A stretch of DNA of 64,000 nt from contig JANFOG010000007.1 in the NCBI GenBank assembly GCA_024336345.1, positions 2,480,001 through 2,544,000 of the forward strand, read 5' to 3'. The DNA comes from Mariannaea sp. PMI_226 (taxonomy: Eukaryota; Ascomycota; Sordariomycetes; Hypocreales; Nectriaceae). The notes beneath the pieces are model-generated. The model saw only the letters and a list, made by a program, of their open reading frames with translations, was not told where the DNA came from and did not search any database. How positions within the stretch are numbered: position 1 is the first letter of the stretch; each line of letters opens with the position of its first letter. Positions 33,164 to 44,537 of this stretch are shown here, piece after piece. A program made the translations under genes and the position numbers.

Positions 33164-34098
33164 ATGGAAAAAAAAGGCGGAGAATGACTTGGCTGAGAGA
33201 TATCGGCATCTTATACTACTGAATATGCACCGACTCTCTGTATACACCAACAACGGTGCGTGCATGTTGCTCAGGAGCTTCCCTTGCGGGGCTCGCGAGT
33301 AATACACACTTGGGGGTGACCAGCTGAGCCCCAGCGCACGTGCGGCGAGCCGCTGGCCCCGTTACATGTTGGCCTCGTTACACATAGGTAAGTGATGGTA
33401 GCTTTGATCACTGCGATCACTTCTTGCCGTACATTCCGAAGTCATTGTTATCCCTCAACAAAGGGATCCCGGATGATCCGACTGGACCTCATTCTTTTTG
33501 ACAAAAATGTGCGAGATGTAAGCTTGAGGGCAAGGTTAGCGGGCATGAGTTAGTTGGGTGTGCAGGGTATTGCTAAGCTTCGCAAGCCATGTTAGGTTTG
33601 ATTCTATTAATACAAAATGCATCCAAATGGGAGCCTATTCAATATAATGGCATACTTAGTAATCTAGCCAGCGCGCTTCCTCTTTGCTACGCATGACTGA
33701 AGCCCGCTGTAACTGGTCCTCATTACTGTGGCAATATACTATTGCGCCCGACTCTGACCCAAACCTTGACCCTCTCGCATTCGCGCATAGTTGCCACGAT
33801 ATGTACTGAAGGTAGCATAAATTCATATCCACCTCTTATAATACGATGCCGCATCAAATAGCTTAATACAAAGTTTTAAGCTAAAAGGCTTCAGCCCTAT
33901 ATGTAGTTGTATGGCATATAATAATGACCTCATCTGATTGTGTGTGAAGGTTGTTGGACCAGCATATCGGTTGGTTCGGCGACGCTAAAGTTAAGCCCCC
34001 CCCGCCTTTGACAGTGAACGTCCTAATGGAATATCAATATTAAAGCTGGTCCCAGTCAGCAATAACATCAATCATATTTCAAAGTTCTTACACTCTAC
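33164..34098. other. Transposon flank and upstream region of the TDT transporter
   Basis: About 930 bp without genes. Contains the 13-bp direct repeat TGGCC(C/T)CGTTACA at 33354 and 33370, possibly a transposon end, and A+T-rich unassigned sequence up to the transporter start. Confidence 0.45.
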
Positions 34099-35424
34099 AT
34101 GACTATAGCCTTACATAACGCCCTCGAATACTCAATGGACTTCAACACAACAACGACCCAGGATTCATTTGTTGCGCCATCGACAGCTAGGCCCGACCCT
34201 CACCAGCTAGAACAGAATGAGCTGGACGACTGGGAAACCGGCCAATCCCGGGCACCGGAGCAGCAACTCTGTACTCCTGGGTACAAGTGCCCGGTTCGCG
34301 AGCGCATGAAACATTTTACCTGGGCCTGGTATACTGTCACCATTAGCACTGGAGTTCTCGGCCTTCTCTTCTATAATACCCCTCACCGTTTCGATGGGCT
34401 CACGGCTATCGGCAAGGTAGCCTTCATTTTGGCCATTGTCTTATTTGTTATTTCTACTGCCATAATTATATATCGGTTCATCAAGACGCCTCGAGGACTA
34501 AAGACGAGCCTTCTACATCCAACTGAGAGCCTGTTCTTTCCAGCGTTCCTGTTGAGTCTAGCCATCATCCTCGCCAACTCAGCGATATATGGTGTTCCGG
34601 CATCAGGCCCTTGGCTGCCCGTTGCCCTTCGGGTATGCTTCTGGATCTACGCCGCCCTGGCTTTATCATCATCCGTGATACAGTACACTATTGTCTTTTA
34701 CGGTGCCAAACATTCCATCAAATCCATGAGCCCGCTTTGGATTTTTCCCATATTCCCTACCCTATTAACCGGCGTCGTGGCATCCACAATTGCACCTTCG
34801 CAGCCGCCTTCACAAAGATTGCCTATCCTCGTCGCAGGAGTTACCTATCTAGGTCTGGGATTTAGCGTCGCTTTTATCCTCTACTCGCTGTACATCTACC
34901 GGCTCACACAGGAAGGGTTCCCCGCACCTCCTATGCGACCTGGCATGTTCATAGCAGTGGGGCCGCCTGGGTTTACATCGACGGGTCTCATTGGTCTTTC
35001 TCGATCTATCCCAACTGATTACGCCTACTTTGCAAGATTTCCCATTGCGCCACAAATATTGAAGGTTATGGCGCTATGGATTGGGATATGGATGTGGGCT
35101 TTGGCGTTTTGGTTTTTCGCATTTAGCACCATTGCATTTTGTATGGGCATAGCGAAGAATCGCATTCGCTTCTCTATGGCGTGGTGGGCACTTGTCTTCC
35201 CCAATACAGCTTTCACTATTGCCACGAGTCTAATAGGAGAAGAGCTTGATAGTGACGGCATCAAAGGTGTGGCAAGTGCCATGACTATTTTGATCGTGCT
35301 GGGATGGTTCGTGGTGCTCTTTGCGCATATTCGTGCTGTGCTGCGCAGTAAAGTTTTATGGCCTGGCCGAGATGAAGATTTTGGTCATTACAACCCTGAC
35401 AAAAGTGGGAGTCGACATGTATAG
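34099..35424 (+). CDS. TDT-family transporter (C4-dicarboxylate/sulfite exporter type)
   Basis: Membrane transporter of the tellurite-resistance/dicarboxylate (TDT) family, which includes fission-yeast malate permease and sulfite efflux pumps. Single exon, 441 residues (429 if the ATG at 34135 is used; that start looks equally good). After a polar N-terminus come FTWAWYTVTISTGVLGLLFY, FFPAFLLSLAIILAN, MFIAVGPPGFTSTGLIGLS, WALAFWFFAFSTIAFC and SMAWWALVFPNTAFTIAT, all recognisable family segments, with 10 membrane helices. The FxxWWxxVFPxxxFT-type segment and GPPGFTS are well kept. Substrate cannot be told from sequence alone. Confidence 0.9.
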   Translation: MTIALHNALEYSMDFNTTTTQDSFVAPSTARPDPHQLEQNELDDWETGQSRAPEQQLCTPGYKCPVRERMKHFTWAWYTVTISTGVLGLLFYNTPHRFDGLTAIGKVAFILAIVLFVISTAIIIYRFIKTPRGLKTSLLHPTESLFFPAFLLSLAIILANSAIYGVPASGPWLPVALRVCFWIYAALALSSSVIQYTIVFYGAKHSIKSMSPLWIFPIFPTLLTGVVASTIAPSQPPSQRLPILVAGVTYLGLGFSVAFILYSLYIYRLTQEGFPAPPMRPGMFIAVGPPGFTSTGLIGLSRSIPTDYAYFARFPIAPQILKVMALWIGIWMWALAFWFFAFSTIAFCMGIAKNRIRFSMAWWALVFPNTAFTIATSLIGEELDSDGIKGVASAMTILIVLGWFVVLFAHIRAVLRSKVLWPGRDEDFGHYNPDKSGSRHV

Positions 35425-36319
35425 TTACAATTATTATTATTATTATTATTTGCTTCTTGCAAATTATTAGCTAACATATTATTGATACGATGCGGTTCAT
35501 GATGACTTGCGTGAAAGCTCGACTGCAATACGGTCGCACACCAGCTTAGGTCCGCAAATCGTGCGAATGGGGAAAATCGCAAAACACGAAACACGAAACA
35601 CGCATTTTCAATTAAAATTCATGTTTTATGCACACACAACGCCCACTAATAGAAAATCTAAGTATATATGCATGAGTCTTTTCTCTTGCTGCATCTGCAT
35701 TGATTGCTGTAATAATTGCAAGAGGCTAGATCGCATTGCTTGGCGCTCGAACAGAAACAGTTAAATTAGCAGAGGAATATAAAATGCGCGGGTGGTTCTG
35801 ACGGCGGCGGTAGTAACTTCCTAGATTAATCATACACACATCCTTTCTTCATATATTTACCCCTCCATTTCATACACACCCATACGCACACAAATTAGGA
35901 GATAAACAAATATCGAAGCCTACCGGTTGTTTTATTTGTTTAGAGTAGCCTTTCGGAACGAAGTCCTTCCAACAATAGGTAGCTACATTTATGTAAGTAG
36001 TTAGATTGTGAAGAGACCCATTTTTCTAAGTTCCAATTTTCTGGCGACCGCATTCTAATTTCAGATTTTCATATTACTCGCGAAAATACGAAAATGCCAC
36101 GAATATGCAGCATCTTTATCAAGTCTGAGGCTAGCATTTCACCATAGAGCAAGTATTCTGCGGTCAAGTCGATTTATTAACATAGCGCGAAAGAGTTTAT
36201 CCACCGACGTTCATTTGCCGATTGAGAGAATAAGTAAGAAAGGGGCCAATTCCGTTGGAAATAGTAGCTCTATTTGTGTTGAATTGGGGGTGGGTGGCTT
36301 ATGGTAATACTAGTTGCAT
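35425..36319. other. Intergenic, A+T-rich
   Basis: Starts with a short ATT microsatellite (35427-35449). Includes one copy of the motif TTTCGGAACGAA at 35951-35962, which recurs as an array at 47548. No gene seen. Confidence 0.45.
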
Positions 36320-37200
36320 TATATTAGATTTTTGGTTAGTAGCTATATCTTCTTGGTAAATGCTATTGCGTTGGTTGGTGAAGCTAGTTGCGCACGTCAA
36401 TAGCTATATGTTGTCGTTAGTTATATCTCGTTGACGATGCTTGGTGGATCTGTTGGCGATGTTTGCGATGCTAGGTGCATTTCGTTGCTATTGCTAGCTG
36501 CATGTTGTCACTAGCTATATGCCGTGGGAATACTAGGTATGTTTTGTTGGTGTTGCTTGCAGCATTTGGTCTCTTTTCCTAGCTATATGCCGTCGCTAGC
36601 TACGTTTTGTCGGCGATGCTAGTTGCATTGGTTGGCAATATTAGGTGATTTTCTTGGCAACGTTAGGTATGTTGGTCGGCTGTGTTAGGGGTGTCCGGTC
36701 GCTATCGCTATTGCTAGCTATATCTTGTTGGCGATGCTAGGTGCGTTCCATCGCTATCACTAGCTATGCGTTGTCGCAAGCTATAGCTCGTTGGAGATGC
36801 TAGGTGCATTTGTTAGCCATGTTAATTGCGTTCATTGGCGATGCTAGGTCCATTCCGCGCCTATTGGTAGCGATATGTCGCCGCTGGCCAGGTCTCATGG
36901 TGATGCCAGCTTCTGTCGTTGGTGTTGCTTGCTGGATTTAGTTTCTTTTCCTTAGCTATTTGCCGTCGCTAGCTAGATGTCGTTGGCGATGGTTGGTGCA
37001 TTTGTTAGTGATGTTAGTTGCGGCCGTTGGCGATGCTAGGTGCATCTGTTAGCGGTGTTGATTGCGTTTGTTAGCAATAGTTAGTGCGTTCCGTCGCTAT
37101 CGCTAGTATGTGTTGTTGCTAGCTGCATTCTGTTGCTATTGCCAGCTACTTTATATATGTTGTCGCTATCTATATGCCGTTGGCGATGCTTGGCGCGTTT
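36320..37200. repeat. Degenerate tandem/minisatellite-like array
   Basis: About 0.9 kb built from diverged copies of gatgctaggtgcatt, alternating with gttgctatygctagcta-type segments. Examples of the first element are near 36468, 36612, 36733, 36797, 36839 and 37035. Unit spacing varies (about 40-70 bp). No reading frame crosses it. Weakly similar sequence is present at 43200-43460. Confidence 0.7.
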
Positions 37201-38322
37201 CGTTGGGTTGGTTAGGGTACGTTCTTCTTTTGTCAGTGGGGGGCTCAGTGGGCCAGGCCAGTACACCTTTCTTATGTTCCAGTCTAGCGGATCCGCCTAT
37301 CCTACATCAATTTTTCAATCCGGTCTAGCCCACCCCACAGCCATTTGTGGAAAGTCAGCCTTCTATGGTGTGTATACCATTGAAATCGTCTCATCTAGCT
37401 CTATCTATACATACCCAAGTTGAAAAAATGCGTGCGAAATGGTTTAACGTTTGTATGGCCGTGAGTCGATTTTTTTTATTTTCCCATACAAATGGATTTT
37501 GCGGAAAATGAAAAGTGGCTTCGCGAGCCCGTCCGGCGTGCGGCCTCCAAAAAGGTCCTCGGAGGGTATATGAGGGGTGGGCAACCAGTCCGGGCTGGAA
37601 GCAAACGGATATATCTAATCTACATATGTATAATGATGTTCCAAGCCAACGGCCCGGCTCCCCCACTCCCATCTTGTACCCTATCTTCTTGGCTACCGCT
37701 TGGGAGCTCCTCCAGAGGAGATCCTAGTGGAAGCATCTTTGGGGCCCGCATACAATACGTACCGGGCCCCTATATACATTATCTAATTGCCATGTTTGCT
37801 TGAGAGGTATGATCCTTAGGATCATGCCGGTCTCAAGCCTTGGAATGGTCATCCATCTTACAACCTACTTTCTGACCCTATGTGAATTGGATCACTCCAC
37901 TAAGAACGCATCAACTGTGGTCTAGGATGCCCACGATCGATCTAGTGCGAGAGAAGGAGGTGCCTCCCGGGGGTATACAATATGATCTAGTGATCATTTT
38001 CTGCACATTATGGAGCAAGGATTCCTATGAACAAGGAAGAAAACAACGGTCAGAAATGGGAGTCTCTATCGATAAGGGTGGCTGAAGGTAATGAAGCATG
38101 CTATGCGAATATCCAAATTGGCCAGGAGGAGCTGGATATTTGTAGCAACTGGGAACACAATGTACCAGTAGAGCTGCACAGTCACATATAAAGAGACGAG
38201 CCGTCTGCCAAGGAGAAATTTCGATTGCCTCACATCATGATACCAATGGAGAAGGGCATTAAAGAACAAGAGCCGTAGGACATGTTTGAACATGTTGTAT
38301 CAAGATCCGTCTAGAGAATCGT
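37201..38322. other. Gene-poor region with a dispersed repeat
   Basis: Contains a dispersed repeat copy at 37751-37905. Small frames elsewhere lack domain features. The right end holds the 3' end of the amidase gene. Confidence 0.45.
37751..37905 (+). repeat. Dispersed repeat, copy 1
   Basis: Contains atacgtaccgggcc, gatccttaggatcatg, ctcaagccttggaat, cttacaacctac and tatgtgaattggatcactcc in this order. The same series occurs in reverse complement at 63602-63757. Likely part of a transposon or LTR. Confidence 0.7.
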
Positions 38323-40117
38323 CTAACATTTATTGATAATTGAGTCCAGTGCAGCTGCTGCCTGTAACATGGCCTCATCTCGATGCTTGTACCCGATAAC
38401 TGAAATGCAGACAGGTGCATCCTTATATAGCTCCGGACCGGTATCTATAATAGTAAAATATCAGCACAATTCGTAACCTCAATAGGAAGAACATGAGACG
38501 CACAAAGACTATAGACCTCTTTATCCAACGGACCAAATTTCGCATAGTTCAAATCGTCAGCACGATCAGTGTCTTGTACATGATCGACAGGAATCACAAT
38601 AGCTGGGTAATCTAGATAGTTCCATAGGGAAGTATATGCCAGCTTGGTCCCACGATCCATAGGAAGGGTCGTATGCGGCATAGGGGGCATTACAATCACA
38701 TCTATCTCGTTATCAAGAAATAAATTGAGGTAAGTTCTTGCGGCTTCAGCTCGGCGAACATTCAAATCGAAAAACCCTTTTAATGTTGTTGCTGGAGCTG
38801 ACAATAGGCCAATAGCTTTCAAAGATGGGATAACTGGCTCTCCTGTTCGCGCAAACTGTTCGTAGTAGTGCTTTTTTGGTTTAGTTTTCATCAACATACG
38901 CCATGGGATTTGCTGGACTCACATCACTTCCCAATAGTGAAAAGTAACTAATAATGTCTGGATAATACAATTCAACATTCGGTAGGTCAATAGGGACAAT
39001 GTCTATATTGTCATTCCCACGGAGAAGATCGATTGCATGCTTGAGGACCCGTCGAACTGGTGGCGTTGCAGTAAAAACTCCATCATTCTCAGCAACACCA
39101 ATTCGGAGCTTGCAAGGGGCGTTGAGACCTTTCCATGGCACCGAGAGTGAAGTACTATCATATCTCCAAGGCTCGGCTTGGAGGATCGTTTTCAGAAACA
39201 AAGAGCAATCTCGAAGTGAAGTTGCCATCGGCCCAACTGACGAACGTATACCATCCGTCCCTGGAGGGTTGAGATCTCGAACACCACCATGAGGAACGAG
39301 GCCTACGCTGGTCCTTAAGCCATATATGCCATTGCATAGTGATGGGATGCGAATGCTACCACCAATGTCTGTCCCTACTCCAAGAATGCTACCTCGGAGG
39401 GCAAGAAGGGCGCCTTCGCCTCCCGTACTGCCTCCAGCTGTGAGTAGTTTATTGTGCGGATTTAAGGTCCTCCCGAAAATATTGTTGTGGCTATCACCAG
39501 TCATAATAGATTGGGGTAGGTTGGTCTTGCAATAAAGAACCGCACCCAAGTCGAGCAGCATTGTAACAAGATTGCTGTTCTCCTCAGCTGGCTCATTTAC
39601 ATAACAACCTAAACCAGTTGATGTATCATATCCAGAGACTTGAAAGCTATCCTTTAGTGAGATGGGTAGCCCAAATAGTGGTGGAAAATTGTCTTTACGA
39701 GCTCTTTCGGAATACTCCAGGTCAAGTTTCTTAGCTCGCTCAATTGCATCATCAAAGAATATTTCCGTTAGACAATTTGTCTACAATAGATCAACAATTA
39801 GAGATAGTTCATAAAACGGCGGTTTTTAAACTGACTAGCTGCTGGGCAATAGCTGCCCGTTTGCAAAAAGCTATAATCACTTGCTCAACCGACCAGGCTC
39901 TGGCCTTGAGTTTGTCAATAATAGCAGTAGCATCATAGTCAGAAGTAATTTCAGCTTCTGTCTCATTTAAAATCCCACAAGCGAGTGGTATATCCATGAC
40001 GTTATTGGCATTGTGGAATTTCTCTTTAGAAATTCGCCAGTCACGCGGAATCTTTTCCCATTGCTGGGCTTTTTTCTCCGCTGCAATGGTCTGATAGTTG
40101 TTTTTCTCGGACGGCAT
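38323..40117 (-). CDS. Amidase-signature-family hydrolase, four exons
   Basis: Amide hydrolase of the Ser-cisSer-Lys family. Exons 40117-39836, 39780-38923, 38870-38504 and 38444-38323; introns of 55, 52 and 59 nt; 542 residues, typical length. Catalytic Lys in LPISLKDSF, cis-Ser in GGSTGGEGALLALRG (family consensus GGSSGGEG, so the second Ser is Thr here), nucleophile Ser in GVGTDIGGSIRIPS. The C-terminal VMPPMPHTTLP, YTSLWNYLDYPAIVIPV and ELYKDAPVCISVIGY complete the fold. All splice junctions preserve frame. Next upstream is a divergent MFS gene, separated by about 1 kb. Substrate unknown. Confidence 0.9.
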
Positions 40118-41163
40118 TTTGATAGGGCTGGATTGATAATAAATGAGAAACCGTGAAACTTATGACGCCTTTGTATGGTATTTTGGCCTACATTCTCTTT
40201 TAAAACTGTGGATTCCAGGCTATTTATTGTTAGGTTTTCGACAATATGATGCTTACGAGGCGAGCTTATAACGGACCAGACGAGTTAGTTAAAGCTCCGG
40301 TTCCGGTGCCAGTTTCCACATATAGATTGAATAACTGCTGCGCCCTAGACTAGCTAAATTGATACTCGATGATTCATTTTGAATCATCCTTATTGTGTCA
40401 GGCTGGCCTTAATGAATATGTTCCAAGTGTTCCGCATACGCACGAAGTCCTGGCATCCCTGTTTATAGCGGGGCTTCCTGATGGCGGGTCAAATGCCCCT
40501 CCGGTCAAACCTCCGGCTTATCATGACCAATAAACGCCGACTTCAAGTTAGGAAGCTATGCTTTGATAGGCTAGTATGTCATCCTGACCTATCCAGTTCC
40601 TCACGAACGTTCCGCTAGTCCAGGTTCGTGTCGGGCCGCCCCAGATGCGATCTGACCCGGATCACACCTGAATTGGCGGATGCCCAAGTGCAGCTGGGGT
40701 AGATAATGCTCCATCTTACTGTTGCCACAATTGATGTTTGCCGGTCCTGATCATCGAGATCAGCGGGGCGCCAGGATCAGACCCTAACTGGACATGCCCG
40801 AAAGCAGCCTACGGGGCGGATAATGCTCCATCTTTCTGGTCTCTTAGAAATCATGCTTGCTGCTCTGGATTATGGAGCCCAGCAGGGCGAAGATGCACTC
40901 GTATCTGCCAACTGAAAGTCGTACAACCAGAACAGCAGCAATCCCCAGTCGCTCTACGGGTAAGTTCAGGAGAGCTTTATGACCCACACTACCTCACGGG
41001 TGACAAGGGGGGCACCCGTAAGCTTGTTTAATCCAAGGGCTGGGTGAGTTTATAACAGCCCGTTCGTTAGCCTCCTGCTCTCGTCTGCCCATTTTGTACG
41101 TTATAGTCGTCTTAATCTCCCACCATCAGCCTCGTGTTTTTCTATTTTTGCGCGAGCACCAAG
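40118..41163. promoter_or_regulatory. Shared upstream region of amidase and MFS genes
   Basis: About 1.05 kb between divergent starts, containing the degenerate 117-bp duplication listed separately. A TATA-like tttataacag occurs near 41050, about 110 nt before the MFS start. Confidence 0.45.
40654..40888. repeat. Degenerate 117-bp tandem duplication
   Basis: gataatgctccatct occurs at 40702 and again at 40819, and surrounding segments (atgcccaa/atgcccga, cagcagggcg/cagcggggcg) align at the same 117-bp offset. The copies are clearly diverged. It lies in the amidase-MFS promoter region and may duplicate regulator sites. Confidence 0.6.
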
Positions 41164-43049
41164 ATGGGTTTAGATCTCGAGTCCGGCAGCGACCTTCCTT
41201 CGCAGCATGTTGCTGAAAAGCTGCCGGTGGCTACCGATGATTGCTCGCCATTTACCGAGTCCCTCCCCGGCGCCGGCGCCAATACCGATGGTCCAGGTCC
41301 GCCAGAGTACGAGGCCGCTGCTGCCAGAGCGGTCGAACATATAAGCAATCTCCGGTGGTTCAGCGTCTGCGTTGGGCTATACTCAACTGCGTTCCTGTAC
41401 GGGCTGGACTCAACCATCGCTGCCGCCGTGCAGGGGCCCGTTCTGGCTTCCCTGGGCGACCTGAACCTGCTACCTTGGATTGGTACTGGATTCAGGCTCG
41501 GCTCTGTGGCTACTGTCTCCCTATTTGGCTGGCTATACACTATGATTGAGGTCAAATGGCTGTACCTAGGTAGTATCCTTACCTTTGAGGTCGGTAGTAC
41601 TATTTGCGGTGCAGCTCCCAATATGAGTGCTATGGCTATTGGTCGAGTTATAGCAGGAATAGGCGGCTCTGGTATTTATCTTGGGCAAGTGAAAAAAGAA
41701 AAGAATACTGCTAGCAACAAGTCAAAGGCTAACTATTGAGAAAAGAGGTATAAACTATATCTCAATATTTGCAACGCCCGCCAAACGCTCACTCTATACT
41801 GCTTTAATTGGGACGTATGCCTCTCCTATTAAATAAGACCTCAAAGGTAGAACCATTGAAATTAATAACAATAATAGGTTCTGGGGTCTAGGTGCTATTC
41901 TTGGACCTATTATTGGTGCTGGATTTGCAGAAAGTAAAGCAACTTGGCGATGGTAAGAATAAATAAAAAGGAATCCTTCTTACTTACAAATAATAATTCT
42001 TTCTACAAAGGGCCTTTTATATTAACCTTGTTATTGGGGCTATTGCTGCCCCAATCTACATTTTTTGGTTTCCACGCTATAGTGCATATAGCAATCAACC
42101 AATCATTCTTTCCCTTAAGAACCTAGACTGGCTAGGCGCCTTGCTTAATGCTGCTATGTTCGCCCTTTTCGTCACCTCCTGTACCCTCAGTGGCTCTCTA
42201 TGGGAGTGGAATTCTGCAACAGTTATTACCCTCTGGATCATAACGGGTATTGTTGTTCTGGCTTTCGTGCTACAGCAGTCGACTGCATTCTTAACAACAA
42301 ACGAAAATCGTATCTTCCCCGTGTGGTGCCTCAAAAGCCGGTCTCTCGTCCTGTTATTTATTGGTAGTGCAGGCACCAGCGCCATCTCGAATATCGATAT
42401 CTATTACCTGCCTCTCTATTTTCAATTTACAGCTGGGATCAACCCTATGGAGGTCGCGGTTCGACTTCTGCCCTTTGTTTGTTTAATTATATTTGCTACT
42501 CTACTCTCTGGAGCTCTTTTGCCAAAATGCAGCTTATATGCAGCCTGGTATACCGCTTCGGGTATAATTGCCTTAGTTGGGGGTGCATTATTGGTGCGAA
42601 TTGATGCTACAACGCCAATAAGGGATATCTATGGATTTGAGGTTCTAATTGGGTTTGGGTGTGGTCTGACATTTCAAGCAGCCTATGCAATCGCTCTAAT
42701 GAAAGCTCCTATGGAAAAGGCGTCGTCAGTCCTTGGCTTTATCAACATAGCGCAACTAGGCGGTGCCACACTGTCACTAGCGATAGCAGGGTCTGTCTTC
42801 CACAACGTCGGTTTTAACACTATGCAGAAGGCCCTCAGTGGGAGGGGCTATACATCTGCCCAAATCCACGAGGCCCTGGCCGGCGGATACTCACCTATTA
42901 TTAATGACAGCACCCCTGAGGTACGCGCCATCACGTCAGACGCTATCGCCAGCACCCTCGCGAAAGTCTACGTTCTATCCGTCGTGGCAGCGGCGGCAAT
43001 ACTTGTGTCGGGACTCTTGATGCGGTGGGAGAAGTTGAAAATGGCTTGA
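41164..43049 (+). CDS. MFS transporter, 14-TM DHA2 (drug:H+ antiporter) type
   Basis: Exons 41164-41684, 41746-41814, 41878-41952 and 42011-43049 join without error to 567 residues. The first intron begins with GC (gcaagt, the consensus for GC-AG introns) and ends at 41745; it has a gctaac branch site. Joining there gives SGIYLGGINYISIFATPAKR. The antiporter motif C region reads GLGAILGPIIGAGFAE and continues TWRWAFYINLVIGAIAAP, both diagnostic of this family. A polar 60-residue N-terminus precedes the first helix; 14 helices can be counted. Motif A is poorly conserved. Likely a plasma-membrane exporter; substrate unknown. It is divergent from the amidase and convergent with a Zn2Cys6 regulator. 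Confidence 0.88.
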
Positions 43050-44537
43050 CGTGGACTCCCGTCAAAAAATACGATCTGCTTGTATAAGAAAAGTCTCGCA
43101 AGTTAGCCACTCTTATGGAAGGCTGTTATGGAGGGCTCTTATGGAGGGAGAATATAGTGCACAATAAAGAATCTGGGACTGTTGCACCTATAATTCCTTG
43201 TTTAAATGGGGGTGTTGATAGCAGTGTTTAATGTTACTAGCTGGAGCCTCATTGGTAACACTAGGTGCATTTATTATTATTGGTTAGCCCATTTGTTACT
43301 AATGTAAGTTGCATTTAGTAGAAATATGGGCAGATGTTATTATCAGTTGTTGGTTATGCTAGAAAGATTTAATATTGTTAGTTAGCATTATGATTAGTGA
43401 TGTTAGCAGCGTTTGTTGCTATAAGGTGTTGTCTATATTGGCAATGTTGGTGTAATCATTGCTATTGACAATTAATGCATCCTTGGGCGGTATTTTGTAT
43501 ATAATGTGGTGTGTTCTATACATGGGTATAGTGACATTCCACGCCAAATGTTCCGCTTTGGGCTTCCTCACACTCTACCTTGCGCCCTATGCCCGCGACC
43601 ACCAGGGATCGCCTCTGGATACGTTGTGAGTGAAAGCACCTCTGGCGCAGCTGCTTGGCAGCGTACCTTGTAGTCCCGAAGGTGATAGAAATTAGCAGAC
43701 TGAATAAATGCCGCAAGCACTTGTTGCAAGCTCTATAACTTCTGCCACATTAAAATGCCGCTAAGGTACGGCTCATGGAGTGGGAGGGCATGTAGAGGAG
43801 TTGGTGGCTGCAATAGATGGAACTGAAGAAGCAGCTTGAAAGGTCCAGGTGTCTGAAACAATAATGAAGATAAAGTTCTGCCCAAGTTCTAATGGATTGG
43901 TCATTGGGGTGTGGTCTAGCAGGCTATCGAGCTTGCCCATGTAGATTAATGTAGTATTAGGCTAGAAGGATGAGCCTGGTCGGGAAACTGGCTTCCTGCA
44001 GAGGGCGTCCTACGGCCTGCTGTGAATGGGGAAGGTGATAAATGCCTGATAAGAATGGTAGCCACTATAGGAGTTTTTTTGGGGGGATCAGGAGGGCTTA
44101 TATATGAAAAGAGGTTGATGAACCCGCAGCAACGGAGTTGGTCCTGGCTAATACCTGGCAACAGGTTATGTTTTAGCAAGGAAAGGCCTGAGCCGGCAAT
44201 TGAGCCAAACAAGGAAACGGTAGGCTGCACGAGCAGGAAATGGCCGTTGGAAGTTAGAAAACGCAACATTATGTAGCTATAGATGAGTAGCATATTTAAG
44301 GCAAGAGGTATTCTGTGAGAACATACGGTTGGTCGTTGCCATAACGAATGGACCAAGTTGGAATGGTGTATTGCACATGCTTATGAATCATTTGAGGCAT
44401 TTGAACCCCCAACGCTTCGCCTCCAAACTCGAAGCCTCTTGCAGCTTGGCGATTTGTAATTTTTTTGCTATATTTACATTAACTGTTTATATACAAGCCT
44501 GAGTCTCAATCAATCCCACTTTAGGAACATCCCATAA
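43050..44537. other. Gene-poor region with degenerate repeats
   Basis: 43200-43460 contains ttggtaacactaggtgcattt-like copies resembling the array at 36320-37200. Overlapping frames around 43946-44356 on both strands have no domain features. Nothing else is recognisable. Confidence 0.45.

Noticed and set aside
31400..33390. Terminal inverted repeats for the pogo-type element
   Set aside because: Several GC-rich candidates near 31420 and 33310 were compared; none pairs well enough to claim.
43946..44356. Overlapping frames on both strands
   Set aside because: Neither shows protein-like composition or motifs.
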